A DNA stretch of 54,187 bases. Source: Acidobacteriota bacterium. Lineage in GTDB: Bacteria; Actinomycetota; Actinomycetes; Actinomycetales; Microbacteriaceae. The translations under genes and the position numbers were made by a program. Of this stretch, positions 1 to 8,357 are shown in pieces. The stretch lies in the NCBI GenBank assembly GCA_019351995.1, contig JABBOD010000007.1:1-54187 (forward strand), given 5' to 3'. Under the pieces are notes generated by a model. That model was not told the origin of the DNA. It was given only the letters and a program-made list of their open reading frames with translations, and ran no database searches. The first letter of the stretch is position 1. Every line of letters starts with the position of its first letter.

Positions 1-1388
1 TGTAGACGCCAGTAGAGATAGAGCGCATATTCCACGACTAGCGTCGTGTCAAGTTCCGGTATGCCAGACGGACGCTCGCCCTCCCATTGGAAATAGACCG
101 TTGTGGCGAGATTCGTGAACAGTGAGTGTTCCGCCATCGAGGAGAGATCGCGGCCGATCTTCACATGAGCGGCCACCGCGGCGTCGCTGTCGAACCGCAG
201 CATTACCTTCTTCACGTCCTTCTCGTGGACGTGCCGCCATGCGCCAGGTGGGCAGCAGTTGCCAGCCTCCAAGATGCCTGTTGGGTAGTTGATCCAGTTT
301 TGAGGTAAGTGAGTCCCAATGGCAATCCCGACGGCTCGAAGGTGGAAATGCAGTAGTTCTAACATCGACATTGGCTGTGGATGCTGGAAGTCGGCGAGCT
401 CGGCCTCCGCGTCCATCTCACCCGACCATGTGGCAACCGTCTCCCATCCGGTGCCTTGAACCAAGGGTCTGGGAATGCGCGATGACTTGAAGATGGACGT
501 GCCATGCATCAGCCGAACTACCTGAATGGTCGAAAGCGGTCCGTCCGTCGAGACCCGAACTGTCAACTGAACCGCGCCTGACTCGTGGAGAAAGAGTCGC
601 GGCTCGAACACGACTCGCTGCGTTTCTGAGCGGTCCGGCACGATCAACTCGTGGTAGCTCTGCCGCAATAGAAGCCGTACAAAGCGGCTCTCGTCGCGAT
701 CCCGGCCACCGAATAGACCTTCGTCGACAACGCGCTCGGCAGCCGAAACGACCTGTTGGTCTATGTACAACCGCTCGGCCTGATCGAGAAGATCCGTAGT
801 GTCATCAAGCGCCGCGAAAACGTCCGGCTCCTCCACACTGCCACTCGGCGGCCCGTCCGCCGGCTCCGTCGCGCCGGCCCGGCTGCTGGCTTGTTCTGCA
901 TCGTCCGACGGCCGCGTTCGCGAGAGGCGCAGGGTGGGGAGAATGAAACGAACGAAGACGATCGGATGACGAGCAGAGAACCACAACAAGTCACGTCCAG
1001 GAATCGGGTTCTTCTTGACGCGTTCGATGTCCGCCTTCAACTTCTGCGCCCAGACCATTTGAAGCCCCATGCGAGCCAGGCCAAGGTCATGACGGTGGCG
1101 GACAGCAAAGCTGATCGCCTTACCCCATGCCGGCGCGGCCCTGAGGGCGCGAAAATCTGACGGGAGGCTCCGCAGACGGTAGAGCTCTTTTCCGCGAGCC
1201 CTGTACCGCGCCGGCACGTAGACCTTCTGGCTGTCGGGCCAGGCCGCGGATGAGGCGACATCGGCCGCGAGCAGTCGGCGCGACGCCTTGTAAATGTCCA
1301 GCGGCTTCTTGGTGTTAGTACTCAAGGTGAAATGAACCGACGCAGACGCGAAGACTGCAGGATGCTCGGCTTTGGGCTTTTCCGTCAC
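1..1388 (-). CDS. Unrecognised protein, partial (3' end beyond the left edge)
   Basis: One minus-strand frame stays open without a stop from about 1440 to base 1, giving at least 460 residues; the stop lies outside the window. The start is uncertain: there is no ATG near the 5' end, and GTG at 1388, TTG at 1394 or TTG at 1325 (followed by STNTKKPLDIYKASRRLL) are possible, none with a convincing Shine-Dalgarno. The first ~130 residues are basic, with a hydrophobic stretch (PIVFVRFILPTLRL). A Ser/Gly/Pro/Glu-rich linker follows (ASSRAGATEPADGPPSGSVE). After it comes a mixed region with EYALYLYWRL near the edge. Codon use is less GC-biased than in the core genes. I do not recognise a family and assign no function. 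The neighbouring integrase suggests cargo of a genomic island. Confidence 0.6.
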   Translation of the reverse strand, partial: MTEKPKAEHPAVFASASVHFTLSTNTKKPLDIYKASRRLLAADVASSAAWPDSQKVYVPARYRARGKELYRLRSLPSDFRALRAAPAWGKAISFAVRHRHDLGLARMGLQMVWAQKLKADIERVKKNPIPGRDLLWFSARHPIVFVRFILPTLRLSRTRPSDDAEQASSRAGATEPADGPPSGSVEEPDVFAALDDTTDLLDQAERLYIDQQVVSAAERVVDEGLFGGRDRDESRFVRLLLRQSYHELIVPDRSETQRVVFEPRLFLHESGAVQLTVRVSTDGPLSTIQVVRLMHGTSIFKSSRIPRPLVQGTGWETVATWSGEMDAEAELADFQHPQPMSMLELLHFHLRAVGIAIGTHLPQNWINYPTGILEAGNCCPPGAWRHVHEKDVKKVMLRFDSDAAVAAHVKIGRDLSSMAEHSLFTNLATTVYFQWEGERPSGIPELDTTLVVEYALYLYWRL

Positions 1389-1394
1389 AGTGCT

Positions 1395-2026
1395 CAAGTT
1401 AGGGGACGACCGCTCTCCATCACGATGGTCGGGCGAGAGAGACGTCCACCGGGCGTCTTGCCTGCGCCCGAACAACCATTCAAGGTTGGGACGGATGGTA
1501 CGTCCGCACGGGAACCTTCGGCGCTATGAGCTCAACGCTCGACGAACCGCTATCCGGTGCGCCGCCCCGAGCTCGACCTCAGCGCGGTAGCGATCCCTTC
1601 CTGTTAGGGCAATGGACCTGTCCCCTTGAGGAGGGTCGAGCCGAGCTACTCGGGGCTGTCTCGGCCTACGCGCTCTCTAGACGGAGCTGGGAGTCGATTT
1701 CTGTCGAGCTACTCTCGAGGTGAGGGGCTCGACAGCCTGGACACGCACCGAGGTCACGGCCCGACCATTGCCCTACAACAGCCCTACAAGCTCTGGCGAC
1801 TCCGGGTGTCGTTGTATGTCGCCTGGGGCGCTCTAGTGTCACCGGATTTCCTGGGAAAGCGGACTTTCTCAGGTCCGAGCTGTATTTCGGATTCCCACAT
1901 TTCGGCCTTCGCTGATTGATTCCCCAGTCATTCCGGGGACGTTGGCAAGGCGTTAGCCGGATCGCGCTCATTCCTCGCGAACAGAGCGATCCCGACGTTC
2001 TCGGCCTCTTGGAGCTCTCGCGCGGC
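1395..2026. other. Intergenic segment next to the integrase; no gene supported
   Basis: About 630 bases between the integrase stop and the start of the unrecognised left gene. The short open frames here have no recognisable protein and no ribosome binding site. The 10-mer CGAGCTACTC occurs twice (1642-1651 and 1705-1714). An 8-bp inverted repeat (CTGTCGAG at 1701-1708 with CTCGACAG at 1728-1735) surrounds the second copy. A related word, CGAGCTGTATTTCGG, starts at 1877. These could be integrase-binding or attachment elements, but nothing proves it. Confidence 0.3.
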
Positions 2027-3310
2027 TCAGTCCCACGGATCCTCATCGAACTGAAACAAGTCGTCCAGCCCCTCGGCGTCGACCACCTTCGCGATCGGAG
2101 CGATGTACGACTGACGAGTGATCCGGGAGTCCGCATGACCAAGCAGCGCCGATGCCGCATCGTCTCCGATCGCGCGACTGACATGAGTCGCGACAGAACG
2201 TCGAAGCGTGTGGGGCGTCAGCTGCTTCGGTGAGAGACCAGTAGCGGCCAGTGCGGCGACCACGCTCGAGCGCTCCGTCACGCGGTCGAAGTGATCGCTG
2301 ATGATCGACGGGTTGATCCAAGGCGTTCTCACCCCGACCGTGACGATCCTGCGCAGGACAGGCATTTCGGGGCCGCGGTGGTTTGGCGACAACGATTCGT
2401 ATGCCGAGCGGAGCGCTCGCATAGCGATGCCGTCTGGAGCGAGGCGCACCAACCGCTCCTGGCCCTTCGCCTTGAGCTTGGGTTGGCGTTCCAGAGGCTG
2501 CCCCGGAATGTAGACCAGCGTGCCGTTCACGCTGACCGTGTTCGCTCCGAAGTCGACGTCTCCGACCCTGATGGCAAGGGCTTCTGAGATTCGCAGTCCC
2601 CCGACGCCGAGGATGATGTCGACGGTCAGCTGGGCCTGACGCCGGTTCGAGCGACGTTCTCCCTCCAACACGTATTCACGAAACTCACTTCGAAATACCT
2701 GTACCTGCTCGACCGTGAGAGCGATGTTGTCTCGCTGCTCGTGTTTGACCGTGTCAAGCGCGTCCATCGGGTTGTGCGACATGAGCTCCGCTCGCACTGC
2801 GTACCGGAATGCCTGTCTCAATACCGACGAAAGCGTCCCGTATTCTGCCCGCTGCGTTCGACTCGCAAGGTCATTCGCGAGCGCCTGGACCCGGTGCGGC
2901 CGCAGTTCCTCCAGCCGGATCGCGCCATAGAACCGTCGGAGCCGGTTGATCTTCGTGCGGTACATCATCATTGACTGCTCACGGATTGGGCGAGTCAGCA
3001 CGATTTCGTCGTACCAAGTGTCAAGCAACTCCGCCAACGTGGATGCGCTCGACAGTTCGCCTGGCTTGAGCGCAAGCCGCGCAGCCTTTCTGCGAAGCTC
3101 GCGCTCCACTGCCTCAGGAGTATCAGCGAGGACTGAGATCTGGCGCCGGATTCCGCCGGCATCAGTCGTGTAAACGCGACCGTGGAACCGACCGAGCTCC
3201 TCTCGGAGCCAAATCTTGCCAAGCTCACCCACCGCAAGCTTGGGGCGGCCAGCGCCAAGCGCGGTCGGCGAGCGGTGACCTTCTGTATTGAGTCGCTTCT
3301 TGTTTGTCAT
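2027..3310 (-). CDS. Tyrosine recombinase / phage-type integrase
   Basis: A site-specific recombinase of the phage integrase (lambda Int) family, about 427 residues from the ATG at 3310. The N-terminus is basic and could hold an arm-binding domain. A SAM-like core-binding domain follows (STLAELLDTWYDEIV... region). The C-terminal catalytic domain carries the expected residues: Arg in GGLRISEALAIRVGDV, the beta-hairpin Lys in LKAKGQERLVRL, H-x-x-R in HTLRRSVATH, a second His in LLGHADSRITRQ, and the nucleophilic Tyr in QSYIAP. All are present, so the protein should be active. The frame is open to an upstream GTG at 3418, but that extension looks non-coding, so I prefer 3310. It should integrate or excise the element to its left; no tRNA gene lies nearby to mark the attachment site. 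Confidence 0.85.
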   Translation of the reverse strand: MTNKKRLNTEGHRSPTALGAGRPKLAVGELGKIWLREELGRFHGRVYTTDAGGIRRQISVLADTPEAVERELRRKAARLALKPGELSSASTLAELLDTWYDEIVLTRPIREQSMMMYRTKINRLRRFYGAIRLEELRPHRVQALANDLASRTQRAEYGTLSSVLRQAFRYAVRAELMSHNPMDALDTVKHEQRDNIALTVEQVQVFRSEFREYVLEGERRSNRRQAQLTVDIILGVGGLRISEALAIRVGDVDFGANTVSVNGTLVYIPGQPLERQPKLKAKGQERLVRLAPDGIAMRALRSAYESLSPNHRGPEMPVLRRIVTVGVRTPWINPSIISDHFDRVTERSSVVAALAATGLSPKQLTPHTLRRSVATHVSRAIGDDAASALLGHADSRITRQSYIAPIAKVVDAEGLDDLFQFDEDPWD

Positions 3311-3898
3311 ACCGTGTCTATGCGCGGACAATCGCTGAGGATGCGAGTTGTGCAACGCGATGAGAGGAAACCTCCCCTTGACCTGGGATTTCGCACTCGA
3401 TTCCTTATTCACGACCACTGCTTTGAGACGTCTGACACAGCGAAGTCCGTACTTCCGAACCTTCTACGCCCCAACAAAGTTGTCGTGTCGTATTGCTCCG
3501 AAGGCGAAGTCGTCGAGGTACCGTGTCGCGCCGCGAACCACGACGCGCCCAGCAAGGCATCCGTCGCGATCTGGTCACCGCGCGACATCATGGGCGCCTG
3601 GCTCCACGGGCACGGCGGGGGTCTGACCAGCCTCGTTGCTTGAGCGAAGCACTCTAACCCTCGCTTGGCGCCAACGCGCATCCAAGTGTCTTCGACGGCG
3701 GGGCTCGGTCGACGGGTGAGAACAGCGCTTGCGTGAGATGCCCGGAGCGAGATCGCACTTACTCGACACAATACGTGGCGTAGCAATGCGTAGCTGCTGC
3801 CCCTGGCGAGTGACGATCACTGGCTGTTGCGGCAAGTAAGTAGTTGGCTAGCCTACGAGCTGTACTTCGGGGTCTGAGTAGACCGCAGCAAGACGACA
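3311..3898. other. Intergenic segment between integrase and ugd; no gene supported
   Basis: About 590 bases upstream of the integrase. Several overlapping open frames on both strands (for example minus 3409-3786) lack a recognisable protein or ribosome binding site. The word CGAGCTGTACTTCGG begins at 3856-3857 and differs at one base from the word at 1877 on the far side of the integrase. The base composition resembles the accessory segment rather than ugd. Confidence 0.3.
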
Positions 3899-3926
3899 GG
3901 GCCGCACCTCGCGCGAGGTGCGGCCC
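3899..3926. terminator. Perfect 28-bp palindrome, likely terminator of ugd
   Basis: The stem is GGGCCGCACCTCGC followed directly by its exact reverse complement, and TTT follows on the plus strand. It sits 16 bases downstream of the ugd stop codon, the usual place for a factor-independent terminator. It also marks the boundary between core genes and the integrase segment. Confidence 0.65.
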
Positions 3927-3941
3927 TTTCACGCTGGCGGG

Positions 3942-5315
3942 TTAGGTGAGTTGCAGGGTGCGCAACTCGGTGGAGCGTGCCGATGCTCGCCCGAGACCCT
4001 TCAGGGTCCACCCGGCGGCACGCCACAGGGCAGGATCGAGGCAGTTGCGTGCATCGATGATCGTGCGGCGCCGGACCATCCTTCCCACGATCTCCGGGTC
4101 CGCCGCGAGGAACTCGGGCCACTCGGTCAGCAGCAGCAGCACATCCGCACCGGCAACCGCAGCCTCCATTGAGTCGACGAAACCGAGAGTCGGGAAGGTG
4201 CGGCGGCCGGTCTCCCTCGCCGCCGGATCGTAGACGGCAACCTGCGCGCCCCGCAGGTGAAGGGCCGCAGCGACGTTGAGCGCCGGCGAGTCGCGCACGT
4301 CGTCGGTGTGCGGTTTGAACGCGGCGCCGAGCACCCCGATCCGCGAAAGCAACGGCGAGCCGTTGCAGGCCTGCAGAGCGAGCTCGACAACCAGCTGGCG
4401 CTGATGCATGTTGATGTCGTCGACCTGCTCGAGCAAGGCGACGGCGCCCATGGCACCGAGTTCTGCGGCACGGTGAGTCAGAGCGCGGATGTCCTTGGGC
4501 AGGCACCCACCCCCGAAACCGAGCCCGGCGTTCAAGAACTGACGCCCGATCCGCGCGTCGTGACCGAGAGCATCCGCGAGCACGGTGACGTCGGCGCCGG
4601 CGGCCTCGCACAACTCGGCGATCGCGTTGATGAACGAGATCTTGGTTGCCAGGAACGCATTTGCGCTCACCTTCACCAGTTCGGCCGTTGGCAGATCGCA
4701 CGCGATGACGGGCGCGCCGTCGGAGATCGGTCCGGCGTAGAGCTCGCGCATGAGGGTCTCCGCGCGCGCCGACGCTCCCCCGATGACAATGCGGTCGGGA
4801 TGCAGGGTGTCACGCACCGCCTTTCCCTCGCGCAGAAACTCAGGATTCCAGATCAACTCGGCGTCGATCCCGTCCGGAACGAGCGCGCCGAGGAGTTCCT
4901 GAAGGCGGCCAGCCGTGCCGACCGGGACGGTTGACTTGCCGACCACGACGGCATCCCGCCGCAGCGCTCTGGCGATCTCGGCGACCGCGTTCTCGACGAA
5001 GTCGGTGTTGGCCGCGTGACTACCCGCGCGTTGCGGAGTGCCGACGCAGACGAAGTGAATGTCACTCCCCCCGACCGCCTCGGCCAGATCCGTGGTGAAT
5101 CGCAACCGCCCAGTCGCGAGATGGGTCTGAATCAGCTCAGGCAGTTCGGGCTCGAAGAAGGGCAAACGCCCAGCCGCGAGGGCGGCGATCTTGGCGGGAT
5201 CGGAGTCCACTCCCACCACGTCGAATCCGAGTTCCGACATGGCGGCGGCGTGTGTTGCTCCGAGATAGCCGGTACCGATCACGCTGATGGAGAGAGCAGA
5301 GCCGCGGGGGGTCAT
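3942..5315 (-). CDS. ugd: UDP-glucose 6-dehydrogenase
   Basis: Oxidises UDP-glucose to UDP-glucuronate with two NAD+, giving precursor for acidic surface polysaccharides. The protein is about 457 residues from ATG 5315. The N-terminal Rossmann fold starts with SVIGTGYLGATHAAAM, followed by the FVCVGTPQ loop, STVPVGTA, and the substrate region WNPEFLREGKAV. The catalytic cysteine sits in GFGGGCLPKDIRAL. The C-terminal UDP-binding domain begins at GVLGAAFKPHTDDVRDSP. The frame extends upstream to 5363, but the family usually begins within a few residues of the Rossmann motif, so the internal ATG is chosen. It lies 77 bases downstream of glnE on the same strand. The polysaccharide locus 30 kb away is a plausible consumer (inference). 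Confidence 0.93.
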   Translation of the reverse strand: MTPRGSALSISVIGTGYLGATHAAAMSELGFDVVGVDSDPAKIAALAAGRLPFFEPELPELIQTHLATGRLRFTTDLAEAVGGSDIHFVCVGTPQRAGSHAANTDFVENAVAEIARALRRDAVVVGKSTVPVGTAGRLQELLGALVPDGIDAELIWNPEFLREGKAVRDTLHPDRIVIGGASARAETLMRELYAGPISDGAPVIACDLPTAELVKVSANAFLATKISFINAIAELCEAAGADVTVLADALGHDARIGRQFLNAGLGFGGGCLPKDIRALTHRAAELGAMGAVALLEQVDDINMHQRQLVVELALQACNGSPLLSRIGVLGAAFKPHTDDVRDSPALNVAAALHLRGAQVAVYDPAARETGRRTFPTLGFVDSMEAAVAGADVLLLLTEWPEFLAADPEIVGRMVRRRTIIDARNCLDPALWRAAGWTLKGLGRASARSTELRTLQLT

Positions 5316-5392
5316 GGGGCAAGTGGACCCCGCCTCTCTGAACCGAGTGCCCCATCCAGGCATCGTGTCGGTGAACGGTGGGCAGACGGCGG

Positions 5393-8311
5393 TTAGCGCC
5401 GCCCACCGTAGAAACGTCGCTCGAAAACCTGTCGCGCAAGTCTGGTCGTGCGCAGGTAGTCCTCCTCGAGACGAGCAGCACCGCCGGGCGGATATTCCAA
5501 CAACCGGGCGACGCCCTCGAGCTGCTGACGATCTGTCGGGAGCACATCGGCGGTCTTTGCAGTCCAGAGGGTCATCGCCGAACGTGCCCTGGAGGCAATG
5601 ATCCAGGCAGCCCGGAGCTTTGCGGCGTCCCCCGCGGGGAGAAGCTCAGCATCGACGGCAGCGTCAAGGGCCCCGAGGGTCGAGGTCGTGCGCAGCGCCG
5701 ACATGCTTCCCGCGTGCTGGAGTTGAAGGAGCTGCACGAACCACTCGACGTCGCTCAGCGAGCCGCGGCCCAGCTTCAGATGCCGCGAGGAATCCGCCCC
5801 CTGTGGCAATCGTTCCGCCTCGACCCGAGCCTTGATGCGCTTGATCTCGCGGACGTCGGCGGGTGAGATGGTCGCGGGATACCGCACCTCGTCGGCCAGC
5901 GCCTCGAAGGCCGACAGAACACCCGGATCGCCAACCGCACCACGCGCTCGGAGGAGCGCCTGCGCCTCCCAGGTGAGGGACCAACGCTCGTAGTACGCGC
6001 GGTAGCTGTCGAGCGATCGCACGACGGCACCGTTCTTCCCCTCAGGACGGAGGCCGAGGTCCAGGTCGAGCGGAAGTCGCAGGTCTTCGGTGAGGCGCTT
6101 CAGTTCGCGCACGATGGTCTCCGCCCGCACGGCGGCCTCTTCCGCGGTCGCGCCCGCCAAGCGATAGACGTACACGATGTCCGCATCGCTTCCGAAACCG
6201 AGTTCCTGGCCGCCGTAGCGGCCCATCGCGATGATCCCGAACTCGATGCCGTCACCCCAGCGATGGCACAGGGCCAGGGCGCCCGTGAGGAGGGCCGAGG
6301 TGATGTCGCTCAAGCCCTGCCCGATTTCCTTGACCGAGATCATGCCCAGGATGGCCGCAATGGCCAAGCGCAACACCTCGCGTCGCCTGGCGGTCCGCAG
6401 GGCGAGGGCGGCGGCATCCACGTCATCCAGATGGCGCGCCACGGTGGCGGCTGTCTCGTCGAGAAGTTCGGCGCGGCTGCGCGGGCGCAGTTCGCCGTCG
6501 TTCTCCAGCCAGGCCGCAGCCTCGGGGATGCGCTCGAAGAGCACCCCGACGAAGCGTGAACTCGAGAGGACGTGCGTGAGTCGATGCGCGGCGCCCGACG
6601 AGTCCCGCAGCATCCGCAAGAACCAGTACGTCTCGCCGAGATCGTCGCTCAGACGACGGAAGTTGAGCAGCCCCAGGTCGGGGTCCGCACCCTCCGCGAA
6701 CCAGCCGAGCATGACCGGCAACAGGTTCCGCTGGATTTGCGCGCGTCGTGAGACGCCGTTCGTGAGCGCCGCGATGTGGTGAAGCGCACCGCGGGGGTCG
6801 CGGAAGCCGATGGCCGCGAGCCGCGCCTCCGCCTGCTCGTTGGTGAGCGCGTACCCGTCGTCGGGCAGCGCGGCCACCGCTGACAACAGGGGACGATAGA
6901 ACAGCCTCTCATGCAGGGTGCGCACGGTCTGCTTGACACGCTGCCAGGCCTCCAGCAATCCGTCGGCCGTGGCCGCGACGCCGGAGGCTCTCCCCAGGGC
7001 TCGCAGGGCATCGTGGTCACGGGGCATCAGATGTGTGCGCCGGAGCCGCGACAGTTGGATGCGGTGCTCCAGCAAGCGCAGGAAGCGGTAGTCGTTGCCG
7101 AACTCGGCCGCCTCCACGCGGCCGATGTACCCGCGGTCAGCCAGGGCAGCGAGGGCGTCAAGGGTGGAACGCTGCCGCACCTCGGGATCGGAGTGCCCGT
7201 GCACGAGCTGAAGCAGCTGAATGGTGAACTCAACGTCGCGGAGGCCTCCGGGCCCGAGCTTGAGCTGCACCTCGACCTCATCCGGAGGAATGTGGGCCGT
7301 GACGCGCTCACGCATCGCCTGCACCGATTCGACGAAGTTCTCGCGCGACGCGCTCGACCACACCATCGGGGCGACCCGTTCGACGTAGAGCTCGCCGAGT
7401 TCGCGGTCCCCGGCCATCGCCCGCGCCTTCAGCAGCGCCTGGAACTCCCAGCTCTTCGCCCAGCGTTCGTAGTACGCGAGGTGGGAGTCGAGTGATCGGA
7501 CCAGAGCGCCGTCCTTGCCCTCGGGTCGGAGATTGGCGTCCACCTCCCAGAGCGGGGGCTCCAGCGCGAGCTCCTGGATCGCGCGCATCGTCTCCATCGC
7601 GAGTCGCGTTGCGATCTCCACCGCTCGGTCATCCGAGAGCTCACCGTCAGCGCCCGCGACGAAGATCACATCGACATCGCTGAGGTAGTTGAGTTCGCGC
7701 GCCCCTGCCTTTCCCATCCCGATAATCGCCAGTCGCGTCGCCGCGACCTGCTCCGCGGGGAACCGACTCGCGCGCCGGGCCAGGGTGAGAGCCGCATCCA
7801 ACGCGGCCGTCGCCAGGTCGGCCAACGCGGCCGCCACTCGGTCGACGACGGCCTGGCCATCTGGCTGCTCTAGATCCCACGCGGCGACGAGGGTGAGCTC
7901 CCGGCGGTATGCGATGCGTAAGGCGTTCCAGCCCGCCTCCCCCGCGAGCCCCTCCACGGCCGCAAGCAGCACCGCTTCGTAGTGCTCGCCGCTGGGAAGT
8001 GTCGCCAGGCGTTCGCCGAACACGTGCAGTTGCTCCGGGTGGTGCCCGAGGAACTCGGCGAGCCCTGCCGACGCACCGAGAACCCGGATCAGTCGAAGCG
8101 CGGCGGCGGCGTCGGTGAGGATCGGGCCCAGCTCCTCGGGTGACCCCTCGAGCAGGCCGCAGAGCAGTCGCAGTGCCTGATCGGGATCCGCCGCGGACGC
8201 GAAGGCGGGCAGCAACTCGGGCGGCACACCAGCGAGGGCCTCACCGGCAACACTGAGGTCGGCGAATCCGAGCCGAGCAAGCTCGGTGAGCGTCGTCATT
8301 GTCCGTCTCAT
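5393..8311 (-). CDS. glnE: Bifunctional glutamine synthetase adenylyltransferase / deadenylylase
   Basis: Controls type I-beta glutamine synthetase by adding or removing AMP on a tyrosine. It is about 972 residues, normal for the family. Two nucleotidyltransferase domains are visible. The N-terminal one has GMGKAGARELNYLSDVDVIF, the G-x-E-L-x-x-S-D-x-D type motif. The C-terminal one has AMGRYGGQELGFGSDADIVY. Each is followed by a PII-uridylyltransferase-like helical domain with LKLGPGGLRDVEF and LKLGRGSLSDVEW. The ATG at 8311 is preceded by GGGAGGCGG at good spacing, so the longer open frame to 8479 is rejected. It is 46 bases downstream of glnA2 and probably co-transcribed. The glnE-glnA2 pairing is known from Mycobacterium. 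The regulated synthetase would be a separate glnA1 not in this window. Confidence 0.95.
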   Translation of the reverse strand: MRRTMTTLTELARLGFADLSVAGEALAGVPPELLPAFASAADPDQALRLLCGLLEGSPEELGPILTDAAAALRLIRVLGASAGLAEFLGHHPEQLHVFGERLATLPSGEHYEAVLLAAVEGLAGEAGWNALRIAYRRELTLVAAWDLEQPDGQAVVDRVAAALADLATAALDAALTLARRASRFPAEQVAATRLAIIGMGKAGARELNYLSDVDVIFVAGADGELSDDRAVEIATRLAMETMRAIQELALEPPLWEVDANLRPEGKDGALVRSLDSHLAYYERWAKSWEFQALLKARAMAGDRELGELYVERVAPMVWSSASRENFVESVQAMRERVTAHIPPDEVEVQLKLGPGGLRDVEFTIQLLQLVHGHSDPEVRQRSTLDALAALADRGYIGRVEAAEFGNDYRFLRLLEHRIQLSRLRRTHLMPRDHDALRALGRASGVAATADGLLEAWQRVKQTVRTLHERLFYRPLLSAVAALPDDGYALTNEQAEARLAAIGFRDPRGALHHIAALTNGVSRRAQIQRNLLPVMLGWFAEGADPDLGLLNFRRLSDDLGETYWFLRMLRDSSGAAHRLTHVLSSSRFVGVLFERIPEAAAWLENDGELRPRSRAELLDETAATVARHLDDVDAAALALRTARRREVLRLAIAAILGMISVKEIGQGLSDITSALLTGALALCHRWGDGIEFGIIAMGRYGGQELGFGSDADIVYVYRLAGATAEEAAVRAETIVRELKRLTEDLRLPLDLDLGLRPEGKNGAVVRSLDSYRAYYERWSLTWEAQALLRARGAVGDPGVLSAFEALADEVRYPATISPADVREIKRIKARVEAERLPQGADSSRHLKLGRGSLSDVEWFVQLLQLQHAGSMSALRTTSTLGALDAAVDAELLPAGDAAKLRAAWIIASRARSAMTLWTAKTADVLPTDRQQLEGVARLLEYPPGGAARLEEDYLRTTRLARQVFERRFYGGRR

Positions 8312-8357
8312 GCCGCCTCCCGAGCCGTCCGGATGCTGTCGGCCCAGCGCTCGGTTC

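Noticed and set aside
1666..2184. Minus-strand frame overlapping the integrase 3' end
   Set aside because: Most of it is the integrase in another frame; the remainder has no family, no ribosome binding site and weak codon bias.
3409..3786. 125-codon minus-strand frame upstream of the integrase, possible excisionase
   Set aside because: No helix-turn-helix is visible, the residue composition is Ser/Arg/Thr-rich, and overlapping frames on the other strand look equally plausible.
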